Assembly (NCBI RefSeq): GCF_007746075.1
Contig: NZ_CP036339.1
Coordinates: forward strand, 3,253,786-3,317,785
From: Lacipirellula limnantheis
GTDB taxonomy: Bacteria > Planctomycetota > Planctomycetia > Pirellulales > Lacipirellulaceae
DNA length: 64,000 bases
Direction of reading: 5' to 3'
The stretch's first letter is position 1, and every line of letters starts with the position of its first letter. The notes below the pieces were generated by a model that worked only from the letters and a program-made list of their open reading frames with translations, was not told the origin of the DNA and ran no database searches. This document shows positions 1-8,966 of the stretch, in pieces. The position numbers were made by a program, and so were the translations under genes.

Positions 1-1
1 G

Positions 2-883
2 GTGTTCGTGGTCGGTCAGGACGCCGCGTTGGAAGAGAATCGCGCCGCGCTCGCTTCCATCCCCACGGCCGGACACGAGATCGGCAACCATTCGTTCCAT
101 CACGAACCGTGGCTGCACCTGTATTCCGATGCTCAGCTTCGCGCCGAACTTTCGGCCGCCGAGGACGCCATCGAGGATGCGACCGGCGTACGAACCACCG
201 GATTTCGCGGCCCAGGTTTCAGCGTCTCGCCTGCGGTGATCGCCGAACTGGTCCGCCGCGGCTACCAGTACGACGCCTCCACGCTGCCGACCTTCTTGGG
301 TCCGGTGGCGCGATGGTACTACTTCCGCACCGCCAAACTCGATGCTGAAGAGGCCGCCCGGCGACGACGGCTGTTCGGCCGCTGGCGCGACGGATGGCAA
401 CCAATCCGTCCCTATCGATGGCAACTCACGCCGTCGCCAGGCGCCGCGCCAGGCGATGAGTTTGCAACCGGACAGCTGATCGAAATTCCTGTCACGACGA
501 CGCCGATCTTCAAAACTCCGTTCCACGTAAGCTACCTGCTGTACCTACGCCAATACTCAAACGCACTGGCGTGGAGCTACTGGCGCACGGCGATGGTCCT
601 GTGCCGCGTGCGCGGCGTGGCGCCTTCGCTGTTGCTCCACCCGTTGGATTTCTTGAGCGGCGAGGATGAACCTTCTCTGTCGTTCTTCCCGGCGATGCAG
701 TTAGGCGCCCGGGAGAAGGTCGCGTTCGTTCGCGATCTCCTCGCCGACTTCGCGCAGCGGTTCGAGGTGCGCCCCATGGGCGAGCACGCATCGGCCGTCG
801 CTGGCGCGAGCCGCCTGCCGGTCCGCACGATCGAGGCGCCGGCCGTGTCACGCGTCGAGTCCCCCGTATTGGAAGCCGTTTAG
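2..883 (+). CDS. Polysaccharide deacetylase (NodB/CE4 fold), 5' end outside the window
   Basis: The frame is open from base 2 and begins inside the NodB domain. FVVGQDA corresponds to the strand that normally follows the catalytic Asp-Asp motif, so the true start and that motif lie to the left. Visible are the metal-binding H-S-x-x-H motif (GNHSFHHE, visible residues 29-35) and an RGPG motif (residues 69-72). The part after about residue 110 is longer than a minimal NodB domain. In exopolysaccharide loci such enzymes deacetylate the polymer or a lipid-linked intermediate; the exact substrate is not readable here. The next gene starts 2 bp after the stop, so this gene belongs to the operon running to 11488. 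Confidence 0.85.
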   Translation: MFVVGQDAALEENRAALASIPTAGHEIGNHSFHHEPWLHLYSDAQLRAELSAAEDAIEDATGVRTTGFRGPGFSVSPAVIAELVRRGYQYDASTLPTFLGPVARWYYFRTAKLDAEEAARRRRLFGRWRDGWQPIRPYRWQLTPSPGAAPGDEFATGQLIEIPVTTTPIFKTPFHVSYLLYLRQYSNALAWSYWRTAMVLCRVRGVAPSLLLHPLDFLSGEDEPSLSFFPAMQLGAREKVAFVRDLLADFAQRFEVRPMGEHASAVAGASRLPVRTIEAPAVSRVESPVLEAV

Positions 884-885
884 TT

Positions 886-2421
886 ATGTCGGCCGCCCGT
901 TCACCCGCCGCTGAAAACACTCGCTCGTCGCGGACGTTGGCCGTGGCGGCGGTGCTGTTGTTCGCGGCCGTTCTCGGCGGGCTATCTTGGCGCTTGTATC
1001 AACATCGCCCCACCGAAGCGGTGAGCCTCGAACGCTGGGCGTTGGCGAGCTACCGCGACGTAATCTACTTCCCGCTCGTCGCGCTGGGCGATGGCGTGAA
1101 CCCCTACGATTCGGTTCGCGACGGCAATCCGGAACGCTACATGGAGCGCTATCCGGTAGCCGATCACTTGCCGCTGTACTCGCCGCTAGTCCTGGCGCTG
1201 TTCTCGCCGTTTGGCGCGTTGCCCGCCGAGGCGAGCATGGTGGCGTTCGCAGCGCTGAATTGCCTGCTGTTCGTGCTGCTGGCGTGGTGCACCCTGCGCA
1301 TCATTGGCCGCCGCCCGACCGTGGCCAGCGTCTTCGCCCTGTCGGCGTTCTTGCTCGCCAGCCAACCGGGCCGCGGCGCCTTCAACGCGGGCCAAATTTC
1401 CGTGCCCCTGGCGCTCGCCATGCTCGGCGCGCTCCAGTGGGGCGACCGCCATGCTTGGCGGTCGGGACTCATGGTGGCGCTCTCGACGATGAAGCCGACG
1501 TTCGGCGGCCCCTTCGGCGTGATGCTCGCCGCACGGCGCGATTGGCGTTCCGCCATCGGCGGATTGGCCGTCGGCGGCGTTGTCTTCGCCGCCGGCCTGG
1601 CGGCGATTGTGGCTCGCACGGGCGAGCTTTCCGTCGACTCCGTCATCCAAGTCGTTTCCGGCAACCACGCTCATTTGGCCAACGATCCCGAAGCGGTTCC
1701 ACGAACCAACAAAGCCCGCACCGATCTGGCAGCGATTTTTGAATACCTGTCGGCGCAATCGACTCCGCGCTGGGCCTCCATGGTCCTCGCGGCCGGCGTG
1801 TTGGGAATCTCTTGCGCTGCGTTATGGAAAAACCGCCATTCACGCGGGGAGGATACCGCGGCCAGCCCGGCCAGCGCGATGATCATCGTCGCCACGTTCA
1901 TTTGCATTTTTCACAACGTCTACGATTTGCCGCTGCTCATCGTGCCGCTCGCGGCCAGCGCCACGGCCGCCGGCAGCGGCTGGCGTTCACTGGGCGCCGC
2001 CCGACGCTATGGCATCGCGGCACTGCTCGTGGTGCCCTTCGTCAACATCTTCTGGACGCAAGGCTTCCGGACGCTTGTGGGGCAACTTGGCGTCCCGTGG
2101 GGCGAGGACGCGGGCCCGCTGTTCGCGGCTGCCTACCGACTGGCATGCTCCGCGAACGGCCTGGCGCTGCTGGGCGTGTGGGGCCTGCTGGTGCACAGCA
2201 TGCTCTTCCGCAGAAGTTCCATCGCCGTCGCCGCGAACACGACCGCGGCGGGCGGCAAAGCAACTCTCAACGGCGATGTTCCGCCGAGCGAGTTATTCAA
2301 TGACAGGCAATCGCTTCACGCGACAAAGATAGGCGGGTGTCCCACCACAGCGTCTCCAGCACTGATCGGCGCAATGCACGACCGGCAAGCCGTCGGCGCA
2401 ACCCACGAGACCATTCAATAA
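886..2421 (+). CDS. GT87-like (DUF2029) polytopic membrane glycosyltransferase
   Basis: A 511-residue integral membrane protein with about ten hydrophobic segments, the first at residues 18-35. The family pattern is DGVNPYD (around residue 70), then LPLYSPLVLALFSPFGALP (around 95-113), NAGQISVPLALAMLGALQWG (around 165-185) and a following LSTMKPTF. This fits GT87/DUF2029 enzymes, which use polyprenyl-phosphate-linked sugars on the outer face of the membrane. About 60 residues at the C-terminus are hydrophilic and low in recognisable content. It lies 2 bp after the deacetylase and 10 bp before the initiating transferase. A role as a polymer-decorating glycosyltransferase is inferred from family and location. 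Confidence 0.75.
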   Translation: MSAARSPAAENTRSSRTLAVAAVLLFAAVLGGLSWRLYQHRPTEAVSLERWALASYRDVIYFPLVALGDGVNPYDSVRDGNPERYMERYPVADHLPLYSPLVLALFSPFGALPAEASMVAFAALNCLLFVLLAWCTLRIIGRRPTVASVFALSAFLLASQPGRGAFNAGQISVPLALAMLGALQWGDRHAWRSGLMVALSTMKPTFGGPFGVMLAARRDWRSAIGGLAVGGVVFAAGLAAIVARTGELSVDSVIQVVSGNHAHLANDPEAVPRTNKARTDLAAIFEYLSAQSTPRWASMVLAAGVLGISCAALWKNRHSRGEDTAASPASAMIIVATFICIFHNVYDLPLLIVPLAASATAAGSGWRSLGAARRYGIAALLVVPFVNIFWTQGFRTLVGQLGVPWGEDAGPLFAAAYRLACSANGLALLGVWGLLVHSMLFRRSSIAVAANTTAAGGKATLNGDVPPSELFNDRQSLHATKIGGCPTTASPALIGAMHDRQAVGATHETIQ

Positions 2422-2431
2422 CACCCACAAG

Positions 2432-3970
2432 ATGACGATGGCGTTAACCGAAGTAAGCAATCCGCTGACCGACACTGTCCTCGACCGCGACGATCGCCCG
2501 TCGATTCGCGCGATCGAGGGACATGTCGTCGCGTCTGAGGCGCGTGCGCCACAACTGGCGGGCACGCGCGCTGGCTGGCCTATGCGACTCGCCTACTTGG
2601 CGGGCGATGTTCTGGCGATCGCCGCCGCCATCGCAGTCTGCTCTTTGACCGCCAACCTGGCCCGCGGATTCGCCTGGAGCGCCGTTCCGCTGGTCGAAGT
2701 AAAACTCTTTGCGCTACTAACGCTCGGTCTCGTCGCCGTCGCGGCGACGGGCCGAACCTACGCCCCCATTCCGCCACGCCCCGTACGTCAGTTCCGCGGC
2801 TGGGTGCTAGGCTCGCTCGCGGTGTGCGGCAGCCTCATGGCCGTCGCATGGCTGCTCGGTGGGGCGTCGCCGGTCGCCTGCCTCGCGCTGGCCGTGGCCA
2901 CCGTGCTCGCCATCGTCCTCGCGTCCTTCAATCGAGCCGTCTGCCGCATGCGCTTCGGGCGATCTTTCTGGTGGGGCACGCGAATCATCGTCGTCGGCGG
3001 CGACGCCCTCGCCACCGAGGTGCTGGCCAACCTGCAGCGCGAGCCCCAGTGGGGTCTGCGACCGGTGGGGTACGTTCGCGAATCCGCGCCCTACGACGGC
3101 GCTGCGGCCCCCGAAGGCTGCCTGGGCGCCATCAATCGCTTGCACGACGTCGCCGCTGAACTGAACGTCGATCGCGCGCTGGTCACCGCCGCGTCGTTCG
3201 ACTCCGACGAACTTGCCGAACTACTCGCCTGCGCGCGAGGCCAGATCCAACACTGGATTATCTTGCCGTCGCTCGAACGCTTTCCCAGCATGTGGCTCGA
3301 AGAATGCGAAGCGGCTCGTCTGCCCGCGCTGGCCGTCTCGAATCGCCTTGCCAGCGAGCCGTCGCGGCGCATCAAACGCACGTTCGATGTGTTCGTCACG
3401 CTATGCTGCGGCCTGCTCGCGCTACCGCTGCTCGCCGCGATCGCGCTGGTGGTGCGAATCACCTCCGCTGGCCCCGTTTTCTATGGCCAGGAACGCATCG
3501 GCTACCGCGGGCGGCGCTTCAAGGCGTGGAAGTTTCGCACGATGGTCGAAAACGCCGACGAAGTTCTCGCCAAGTGCCTCGCCGAGAATCCCGCACTCGC
3601 CCAGGAATGGTACGACAACCAAAAACTCAAGCGCGATCCGCGCGTCACCTGGATCGGCCGTTGGATGCGGGTCGTCAGCCTCGACGAACTCCCGCAGATC
3701 TGGAACGTGCTCATTGGCGACATGAGCCTCGTCGGCCCGCGTCCTATCGTGACCAACGAAATTGAAAAGTACGCCGATCGCTACGACTACTACGTGCAAG
3801 TACTGCCCGGCATCACCGGCCTGTGGCAAGTCTCCGGCCGCAACAACACCACCTACGCCGAGCGCGTCGACCTCGACGCCTACTACGTGCTCAACTGGTC
3901 GGTTTGGCTCGACCTCTACATCCTGGCCAGCACCGTGAAGGTGGTGGTGCTGGGCGAAGGGGCCTATTAG
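2432..3970 (+). CDS. Initiating sugar transferase (polyprenyl glycosylphosphotransferase, WcaJ/WbaP type)
   Basis: A 512-residue enzyme that starts repeat-unit assembly by moving a sugar-1-phosphate onto undecaprenyl phosphate. The N-terminal part (residues about 50-180) has four to five membrane segments. A nucleotide-binding-like domain follows (IIVVGGDALATEVL, about 188-201). The catalytic Bac_transf domain fills the C-terminus: KRTFDVF then a membrane-inserted helix (about 315-345), KAWKFRTM, SLDELPQIWNVL, GDMSLVGPRP and LPGITGLWQVSGR. These are the diagnostic motifs of the family. Length is typical. ATGs at 2432 and 2438 are both possible because no strong ribosome-binding site decides. 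The sugar specificity cannot be read. Confidence 0.93.
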   Translation: MTMALTEVSNPLTDTVLDRDDRPSIRAIEGHVVASEARAPQLAGTRAGWPMRLAYLAGDVLAIAAAIAVCSLTANLARGFAWSAVPLVEVKLFALLTLGLVAVAATGRTYAPIPPRPVRQFRGWVLGSLAVCGSLMAVAWLLGGASPVACLALAVATVLAIVLASFNRAVCRMRFGRSFWWGTRIIVVGGDALATEVLANLQREPQWGLRPVGYVRESAPYDGAAAPEGCLGAINRLHDVAAELNVDRALVTAASFDSDELAELLACARGQIQHWIILPSLERFPSMWLEECEAARLPALAVSNRLASEPSRRIKRTFDVFVTLCCGLLALPLLAAIALVVRITSAGPVFYGQERIGYRGRRFKAWKFRTMVENADEVLAKCLAENPALAQEWYDNQKLKRDPRVTWIGRWMRVVSLDELPQIWNVLIGDMSLVGPRPIVTNEIEKYADRYDYYVQVLPGITGLWQVSGRNNTTYAERVDLDAYYVLNWSVWLDLYILASTVKVVVLGEGAY

Positions 3971-5395
3971 TTGTCGTCATCGTCGCCTCAAGACCATCTG
4001 CCGTCGCGACGGCAAGCTGTGTGGGCCGTCGCCTGGCGGGTCGTGGGCATTGTTACGACCTTCGCGGCCAACATTCTCGCGGCGCGGCTGCTTGGCCCCG
4101 CCGAATTCGGCTCCTACCTGCTGGTCGTCACGATCGTCGTCCTCGGCGCGCTCGTCGGCATGGCCGGTCTTAACGAGGCTGGCCTGCGATTCATCGCCTC
4201 CAGCCTGGCGCACAACGACCGCAAGCTCGCTCAAGCCTACCTCCGCCGTACGTTCGCCACCGTCGCCCTCGTCGCCTCGCTGGCGGCCATCGCCACCGCG
4301 GCCGGCGTGCTGCTGTTCAACCTCAACACAGCGTGGTTCCATCAGCCTGTGCTGCTGGCGACCCTTGCCGCCGCCGGCGTCTTCGTCCTGGCCTGGCAAC
4401 AAATCGCCGCCGAATCGCTGCGCGGCTACGGCCGCTTGCAGTCAGCCAGCCTCTTCTCCGGCGGCCAAACGGGCGGCCCCGTAAGCAACCTGCTATTGCT
4501 CGCCGGACTCAGCGCCGTCGCGCTCACCGCTACCCGGCTCGACGCCACCGTGGCCCTCGCGCTCACGGTCGGCTCGGTCGCCGTCACCGTTCCCTGGTCG
4601 CTGCGAAAGGCATGGCAAGCCAGCCGCACCGGCGATTCGCCCGACGCGTCGCCCGTTGAATCCCTGGCGCCCGCGCACCGGCAAGAACTGCTGGCCGTAG
4701 GCGGCGTACTCTTGCTCAACCAGGTCTTGGCGTTCGGAAGCCAGCAGCTTGATATCTGGCTCGGCGGAGCCTTCCTCGAGCCCGACGCCCTCGGCCTCTA
4801 CGGCGCCGCCAAGCGCAGCCTGCTGCTCGCGGCCATGCCGATCCAAATGGCCATGATGGTCGTCATGGCGTCGGTGCCGCGATTGCATGCCCAGGGCCGC
4901 ACCCAAGAGTTAGAACGCACCGTCCGCCGCGCCGCCAACTACGCCGCCGTGCCCGCGTTGGCGGCCATCGCACTACTGGCGCTGTTCCCCGAAACCATGC
5001 TGCACCTGGCCTTCGGCGGTTCATACGCCGGCGCCGCGTCTACCGTGCTCGTGCTCACCTTGGGCTACCTTGTGCTGGTAATCTCCGGCAATCCGCCCTA
5101 CGTCCTCACGATGACCGGTCGCCATCGCACGGTGGCCATGGTCAACCTCGCCGCGGCGGTCGTGCTGCTAGTGGTCGGTTCGCTCGGCGCCCACTGGTAC
5201 GGGGCCCCCGGTCTGGCCGCCGGCTCCGCGGCGAGCTGCGCACTGCAGAACGGTCTGCTGTGGTGGTTCGCGCGGCGCCACGTGGGAGTCTTCACTCATG
5301 TGTCGCTGCCTCGCCGAACGGCAACTGCCAAGACTTCGCCGTCGCGCATCACCCTCGATCCCGACTTGAACTCCGCCACCGCGCCCGAAGCCTAA
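3971..5395 (+). CDS. Oligosaccharide flippase (Wzx-like, MATE/MOP superfamily)
   Basis: A 474-residue protein with about 12-14 predicted hydrophobic helices. The N-terminal segment AANILAARLLGPAEFGSYLL (residues about 32-51) is the classic start of polysaccharide-export flippases (PF01943/PF13440 type), which move lipid-linked repeat units across the inner membrane. Translation appears to start at a TTG that directly abuts the stop of the preceding gene; no better in-frame ATG precedes the first helix. The last 30 residues are hydrophilic. With the neighbouring initiating transferase and polymerase it makes the core of a Wzx/Wzy-type pathway. Confidence 0.88.
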   Translation: MSSSSPQDHLPSRRQAVWAVAWRVVGIVTTFAANILAARLLGPAEFGSYLLVVTIVVLGALVGMAGLNEAGLRFIASSLAHNDRKLAQAYLRRTFATVALVASLAAIATAAGVLLFNLNTAWFHQPVLLATLAAAGVFVLAWQQIAAESLRGYGRLQSASLFSGGQTGGPVSNLLLLAGLSAVALTATRLDATVALALTVGSVAVTVPWSLRKAWQASRTGDSPDASPVESLAPAHRQELLAVGGVLLLNQVLAFGSQQLDIWLGGAFLEPDALGLYGAAKRSLLLAAMPIQMAMMVVMASVPRLHAQGRTQELERTVRRAANYAAVPALAAIALLALFPETMLHLAFGGSYAGAASTVLVLTLGYLVLVISGNPPYVLTMTGRHRTVAMVNLAAAVVLLVVGSLGAHWYGAPGLAAGSAASCALQNGLLWWFARRHVGVFTHVSLPRRTATAKTSPSRITLDPDLNSATAPEA

Positions 5396-5424
5396 CGGCA
5401 AGCAACCTGCTTACGATCCTTCCT

Positions 5425-6729
5425 ATGCTGCAACAAATCCGTCGCCTCTGGTGGTTAGACCCCGCATGGCCCTTCGCCATGATCGTGGGCTCGACGATCG
5501 TCGCGGCGTATTTCCAGTCGGAAGCCGCCTATCAACTTTATCGCACGCCCAAGTATGTCCAAGGCTGGCATCTGCTGCTCGCCGCAGGGGCGATTATTGC
5601 ATTCGTACTCGGGTCGCGCCTGGCGACGGCCACGGGCCAAATCCCGCAACCCACGCCGCCCGCCGGCAACCGCATCATTGCCCGCTGGTTCTACGTCACG
5701 CTCGCCCTGACCGCGTTCGGCTACGTCTCGTGGTTGGCGGTCGGCGTGAAGAACGGATTCTCGTTCTCGATGTTCATCGAGCTCCTGACGACGGACGATC
5801 CCGAACTGGCCGACTGGATTCGCCAAGAACTGTTCACCACCGTTCCAGGCGTCACCACCTGTACGCAGTTTGGCGTGCCCGCGCTGGCCCTGGGCCTGTG
5901 GCTCTATTTCCAAGGCCGCAAGAGCGTCCTGTGGCCGCTAGTCATGCTGGTGATCGTGGCCACCGTGCGGTCCGTCCTGTTCAGCGAGCGCACCGCGATT
6001 ATCGAAATGCTCGCGCCGGCCGTCCTCATTGTGCTGCGGCTTGCGGTTCTTGGCCGCGCGTGGCCGCGATGGTGCGGCGTCGCGTTGCGCTCAGCTCCGC
6101 TCGTGGCGCCGCTCGCCTTGGTGCTGTTCTTCGGCGGGTTCGAATACTTCCGCTCGTGGCGGTTCTACCACACGCAGTTCGATTCGTACCCAGCGTTCGT
6201 CACCTGGCGGCTCTCGGGCTACTACACCACCGCGCACAACAACGGCGCCATGGCGCTGGAAACCGACGCCCCGCGCGTCCTTCCTTACAACACGCTGCGA
6301 CCGTTTTGGCTCTTTCCCGGCGTGTCGAAGTCCCCCTTCGCGTACGACAAGCTCACCGGCCACGACGCCGAGGCCGACCACCTACGCATGCTCAAACGCT
6401 ACGGAAACTTCGAACTCAACAACGAGGGCGGCCTGTTTCAACCCACGCTCGACTACGGCATCGCCGGAGGACTGCTGTTCTGGCTCGCGTACGGATTTCT
6501 GGCAGGGCGCATGTATTGCAGCTTTCAAGTCGGCACCATCGCGGGGCTCAGCATCTATCCCCTCATCTACCTGTCGATTCTGGAAGTGCCTCTGGTGTTG
6601 TTCCTGTGCTATTCGCGCATTTTCCCAGCGTTCGTCGTTCTCACGTACATCGCCTGGACGACGCGACCCCGCGACGACTCCGCCCCGAGCCCGCAGCCGC
6701 AAGGCGGAGAATTGGCGGGGGCCGTATGA
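5425..6729 (+). CDS. Putative oligosaccharide repeat-unit polymerase (Wzy-like)
   Basis: A 434-residue polytopic membrane protein with about ten to eleven helices and a large extracytoplasmic loop around residues 260-350. This architecture is typical of O-antigen/exopolysaccharide polymerases, whose sequences are poorly conserved, so the call rests on topology and position between flippase and glycosyltransferase. The ATG at 5425 is chosen over upstream in-frame starts, which would overlap the flippase tail. The stop overlaps the next start as ATGA (6726-6729), implying translational coupling. A general membrane protein of another role cannot be excluded. Confidence 0.65.
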   Translation: MLQQIRRLWWLDPAWPFAMIVGSTIVAAYFQSEAAYQLYRTPKYVQGWHLLLAAGAIIAFVLGSRLATATGQIPQPTPPAGNRIIARWFYVTLALTAFGYVSWLAVGVKNGFSFSMFIELLTTDDPELADWIRQELFTTVPGVTTCTQFGVPALALGLWLYFQGRKSVLWPLVMLVIVATVRSVLFSERTAIIEMLAPAVLIVLRLAVLGRAWPRWCGVALRSAPLVAPLALVLFFGGFEYFRSWRFYHTQFDSYPAFVTWRLSGYYTTAHNNGAMALETDAPRVLPYNTLRPFWLFPGVSKSPFAYDKLTGHDAEADHLRMLKRYGNFELNNEGGLFQPTLDYGIAGGLLFWLAYGFLAGRMYCSFQVGTIAGLSIYPLIYLSILEVPLVLFLCYSRIFPAFVVLTYIAWTTRPRDDSAPSPQPQGGELAGAV

Positions 6730-7946
6730 GCATTGCCCTCGAACGCCCCGTCGTCGACCGACCGCCGTCTAGCCCCCGCCCGCTGCGCGTGCTGCTCGTA
6801 ACGCAAGCCTCGGGCGGCGGCGTGGGCCGCCACTTTCTCGATCTCGCCCAAGAACTAGCGGCCGAAGGCGTCGACGTCACAGGCATCTACGCACCGCGAA
6901 AACTCGATACGCTCTTCCGCACACGCCTTGCCGCCGGCAACTTGCCCCCGATGCACCAGATCACGATGCGACGGGCCATTCACCCGCTCGATGCAGCCGA
7001 TCTGTGGCAATTGACGCAACTCACCCGTCGCCTGGGGCCCTTCGATTTAATCCATGGCCATAGCTCCAAAGGCGGCGCGCTGGCGCGACTGGCAGCTAGT
7101 CGGTTGGGAATCCCCAGCGTCTACACGTCGCACGCGATCGTCACGCTCGACCCCACGCTGCCCGCCTGGCAGCGTCAAGTTTATGGCCGCATCGAGCGCT
7201 GGCTGGCCCGCCGCACCGGCGCCGTGATTGCCGTCTCCGACGACGAGGCGCAGCACATTGGCGAACTCGGCATCGACGCCCGCAAAGTGCACGTCGTTCC
7301 CAACGGCGTGCCGGCCATCAACTTTCCCGCCGCTGCCGAAGCGCGCTCGCGGTTGGGCATTGCCCCCGACGAAACGGTCATCGGATTCGTCGGCCGCTTC
7401 TCGCATCAAAAGGCGCCCGAGATTCTGCTCGACGCCTTTGCCGCGGCCTTTTCCGCAATGGCCAACGTGCGACTGGTGATGGTCGGCAGCGGTCCGCTCG
7501 ACGCCGCGGTGCGGGCTCACGCCGATCGACTCAACCTCGGCTCTCGGGCGCTGCTGCTCGGCGACGTCGTCGCCACGGATGTCATGCCGGCGTTCGACGC
7601 ATTCTGCCTGTCGAGTCGCTACGAGGCGATGCCCTACGTCTACCTGGAGGCGCTCGCCGCGGGACTGCCGATTGTTTCCACCCGCGTCGGCGGCGCCACG
7701 ATGTGCGTCAAACCCGACGAAAACGGCTGGCTCGTCCCGCCAGAGAATGTCGCCGCGCTGTCCGCCGCATTGCAATCGCTGGTGAACGATCCCGCGCTTC
7801 GCGCCCGCTTTGCCGCCGCGTCGGCTCGCTTGGCGGCCGACTATTCCGCCACGCAAATGGTGCGTCAGACGCTGCAAGTCTACGATCGAGTGCTGTCGGA
7901 ACATTCCGACGCCGCCCGGCGTCCGAACTTCTCGCGTTTGGAGTAA
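6726..7946 (+). CDS. GT4 family glycosyltransferase (GT-B fold)
   Basis: A 406-residue cytoplasmic retaining glycosyltransferase. The N-terminal domain begins with VLLVTQASGGGVGRHFLDLA (residues about 25-44), the acceptor-side glycine-rich loop. The C-terminal Rossmann-like domain has VIGFVGRFSHQKAPEILLDA (about 218-237) and the donor-binding E-x7-E motif in SSRYEAMPYVYLEALAAGLP (about 298-317). The start is the ATG in the ATGA overlap with the polymerase stop; the open frame extends far upstream but only as an antisense-like shadow of the polymerase gene. It probably adds one sugar to the lipid-linked repeat unit; donor and acceptor are unknown. Confidence 0.92.
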   Translation: MSIALERPVVDRPPSSPRPLRVLLVTQASGGGVGRHFLDLAQELAAEGVDVTGIYAPRKLDTLFRTRLAAGNLPPMHQITMRRAIHPLDAADLWQLTQLTRRLGPFDLIHGHSSKGGALARLAASRLGIPSVYTSHAIVTLDPTLPAWQRQVYGRIERWLARRTGAVIAVSDDEAQHIGELGIDARKVHVVPNGVPAINFPAAAEARSRLGIAPDETVIGFVGRFSHQKAPEILLDAFAAAFSAMANVRLVMVGSGPLDAAVRAHADRLNLGSRALLLGDVVATDVMPAFDAFCLSSRYEAMPYVYLEALAAGLPIVSTRVGGATMCVKPDENGWLVPPENVAALSAALQSLVNDPALRARFAAASARLAADYSATQMVRQTLQVYDRVLSEHSDAARRPNFSRLE

Positions 7947-7951
7947 CGCCC

Positions 7952-8947
7952 ATGTCCATCGCCGTCTCGTCGCCTCCGTTGCACGCGGATGACTCTAGCT
8001 GCGCCCCCACGGCGTCGCTAAGCCTCGTCCCCGCGCGCTGCTGCCTGTGCGAGGACGACGACGCCGAACCCGTGGCCGTCGGCGAGGACTTTGAATACCG
8101 CACCAGCCCCGACTCGTTTCTCGCGATGCGTTGCCGCGGATGCGGACTGATCTATCTGAAGACTCGCCCCGCGATGAGCGAGTTGTCGCGAATTTATCCG
8201 CCGAGCTACCACGCCTTCGATTTCTCGCCCGAGCGATTTGGCCTGATCTACAAGATTCGCCGACGGCTGGAAGCGCGACGCGCCTTGTCTTGTTGTCGCG
8301 GGCTGCCCGTCGATGCTCGCATCATCGACGTCGGTTGCGGCGATGGCTTTCATCTCAAGCTGCTGCGCGACTTCGGCAAGCCGACCTGGACCCTCGAAGG
8401 GGTCGACCTCAGTCCCGCCGCGGTCGCCTGCGCCCGGCAAGCTGGGTTAACCGTGCACGAGGGAAAGGCCGAAACGCTCCATCTGCCTCAAGCGGCCTAC
8501 GACCTGGTATTGCTCATCCAAACGGTCGAACATATCGAAAGCCCGCCCGAAACGCTCGCTGCCGTTCGCCGGCTGCTGCGCCCGGGCGGCCGCGTCGTCA
8601 TCGTCACCGATAACACGCGCTCGCTCGACTGCAAAATCTTCGGCGGCCGGCATTGGGGCGGTTACCATTTTCCCCGGCACTGGAATCTCTTCAATCGCGA
8701 CGCCATGCGGCGGCTGGCGGATAAGGCCGATTTGGAAGTCGTCCACATCGGCACGCAAGTCAGTCCCGTGAACTGGGTCTACTCTCTGCGCAACCTGCTG
8801 GTCGATTGGGGCGCGCCGCGGTGGCTCTACCAACGATTCAGCCTCCAATCTACCGTCGCCTTGTCGGTCTTCACCTTGCTAGACAATGGCCTGCGGCTCA
8901 TCGGCCGGGGCGCCTTGTTGCGCGCCATCCTACAGCGACCACGCTGA
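7952..8947 (+). CDS. Class I SAM-dependent methyltransferase with N-terminal zinc ribbon
   Basis: A 331-residue protein. The N-terminus carries two Cys pairs, CCLC (about residues 30-33) and CRGC (about 61-64), as in methyltransferases with a zinc-binding domain that act on nucleotide sugars or polysaccharide ends. The Rossmann methyltransferase domain follows, with motif I IIDVGCGDGFHLKLL (about 125-139) and LIQTVEHIESPPETLAAVRR (about 187-206). The start at 7952 lies 5 bp after the glycosyltransferase stop and before the zinc ribbon. It probably O-methylates a sugar of the repeat unit or caps the chain; this is inferred from operon context. Confidence 0.85.
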   Translation: MSIAVSSPPLHADDSSCAPTASLSLVPARCCLCEDDDAEPVAVGEDFEYRTSPDSFLAMRCRGCGLIYLKTRPAMSELSRIYPPSYHAFDFSPERFGLIYKIRRRLEARRALSCCRGLPVDARIIDVGCGDGFHLKLLRDFGKPTWTLEGVDLSPAAVACARQAGLTVHEGKAETLHLPQAAYDLVLLIQTVEHIESPPETLAAVRRLLRPGGRVVIVTDNTRSLDCKIFGGRHWGGYHFPRHWNLFNRDAMRRLADKADLEVVHIGTQVSPVNWVYSLRNLLVDWGAPRWLYQRFSLQSTVALSVFTLLDNGLRLIGRGALLRAILQRPR

Positions 8948-8966
8948 TCTCGGCGGAACACTTCTC

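Noticed and set aside
5451..6725. Long open frame upstream of and continuous with the GT4 gene
   Set aside because: It is Arg-rich, has no motif, and overlaps the polymerase gene in another frame; the real start is the ATGA overlap at 6726.
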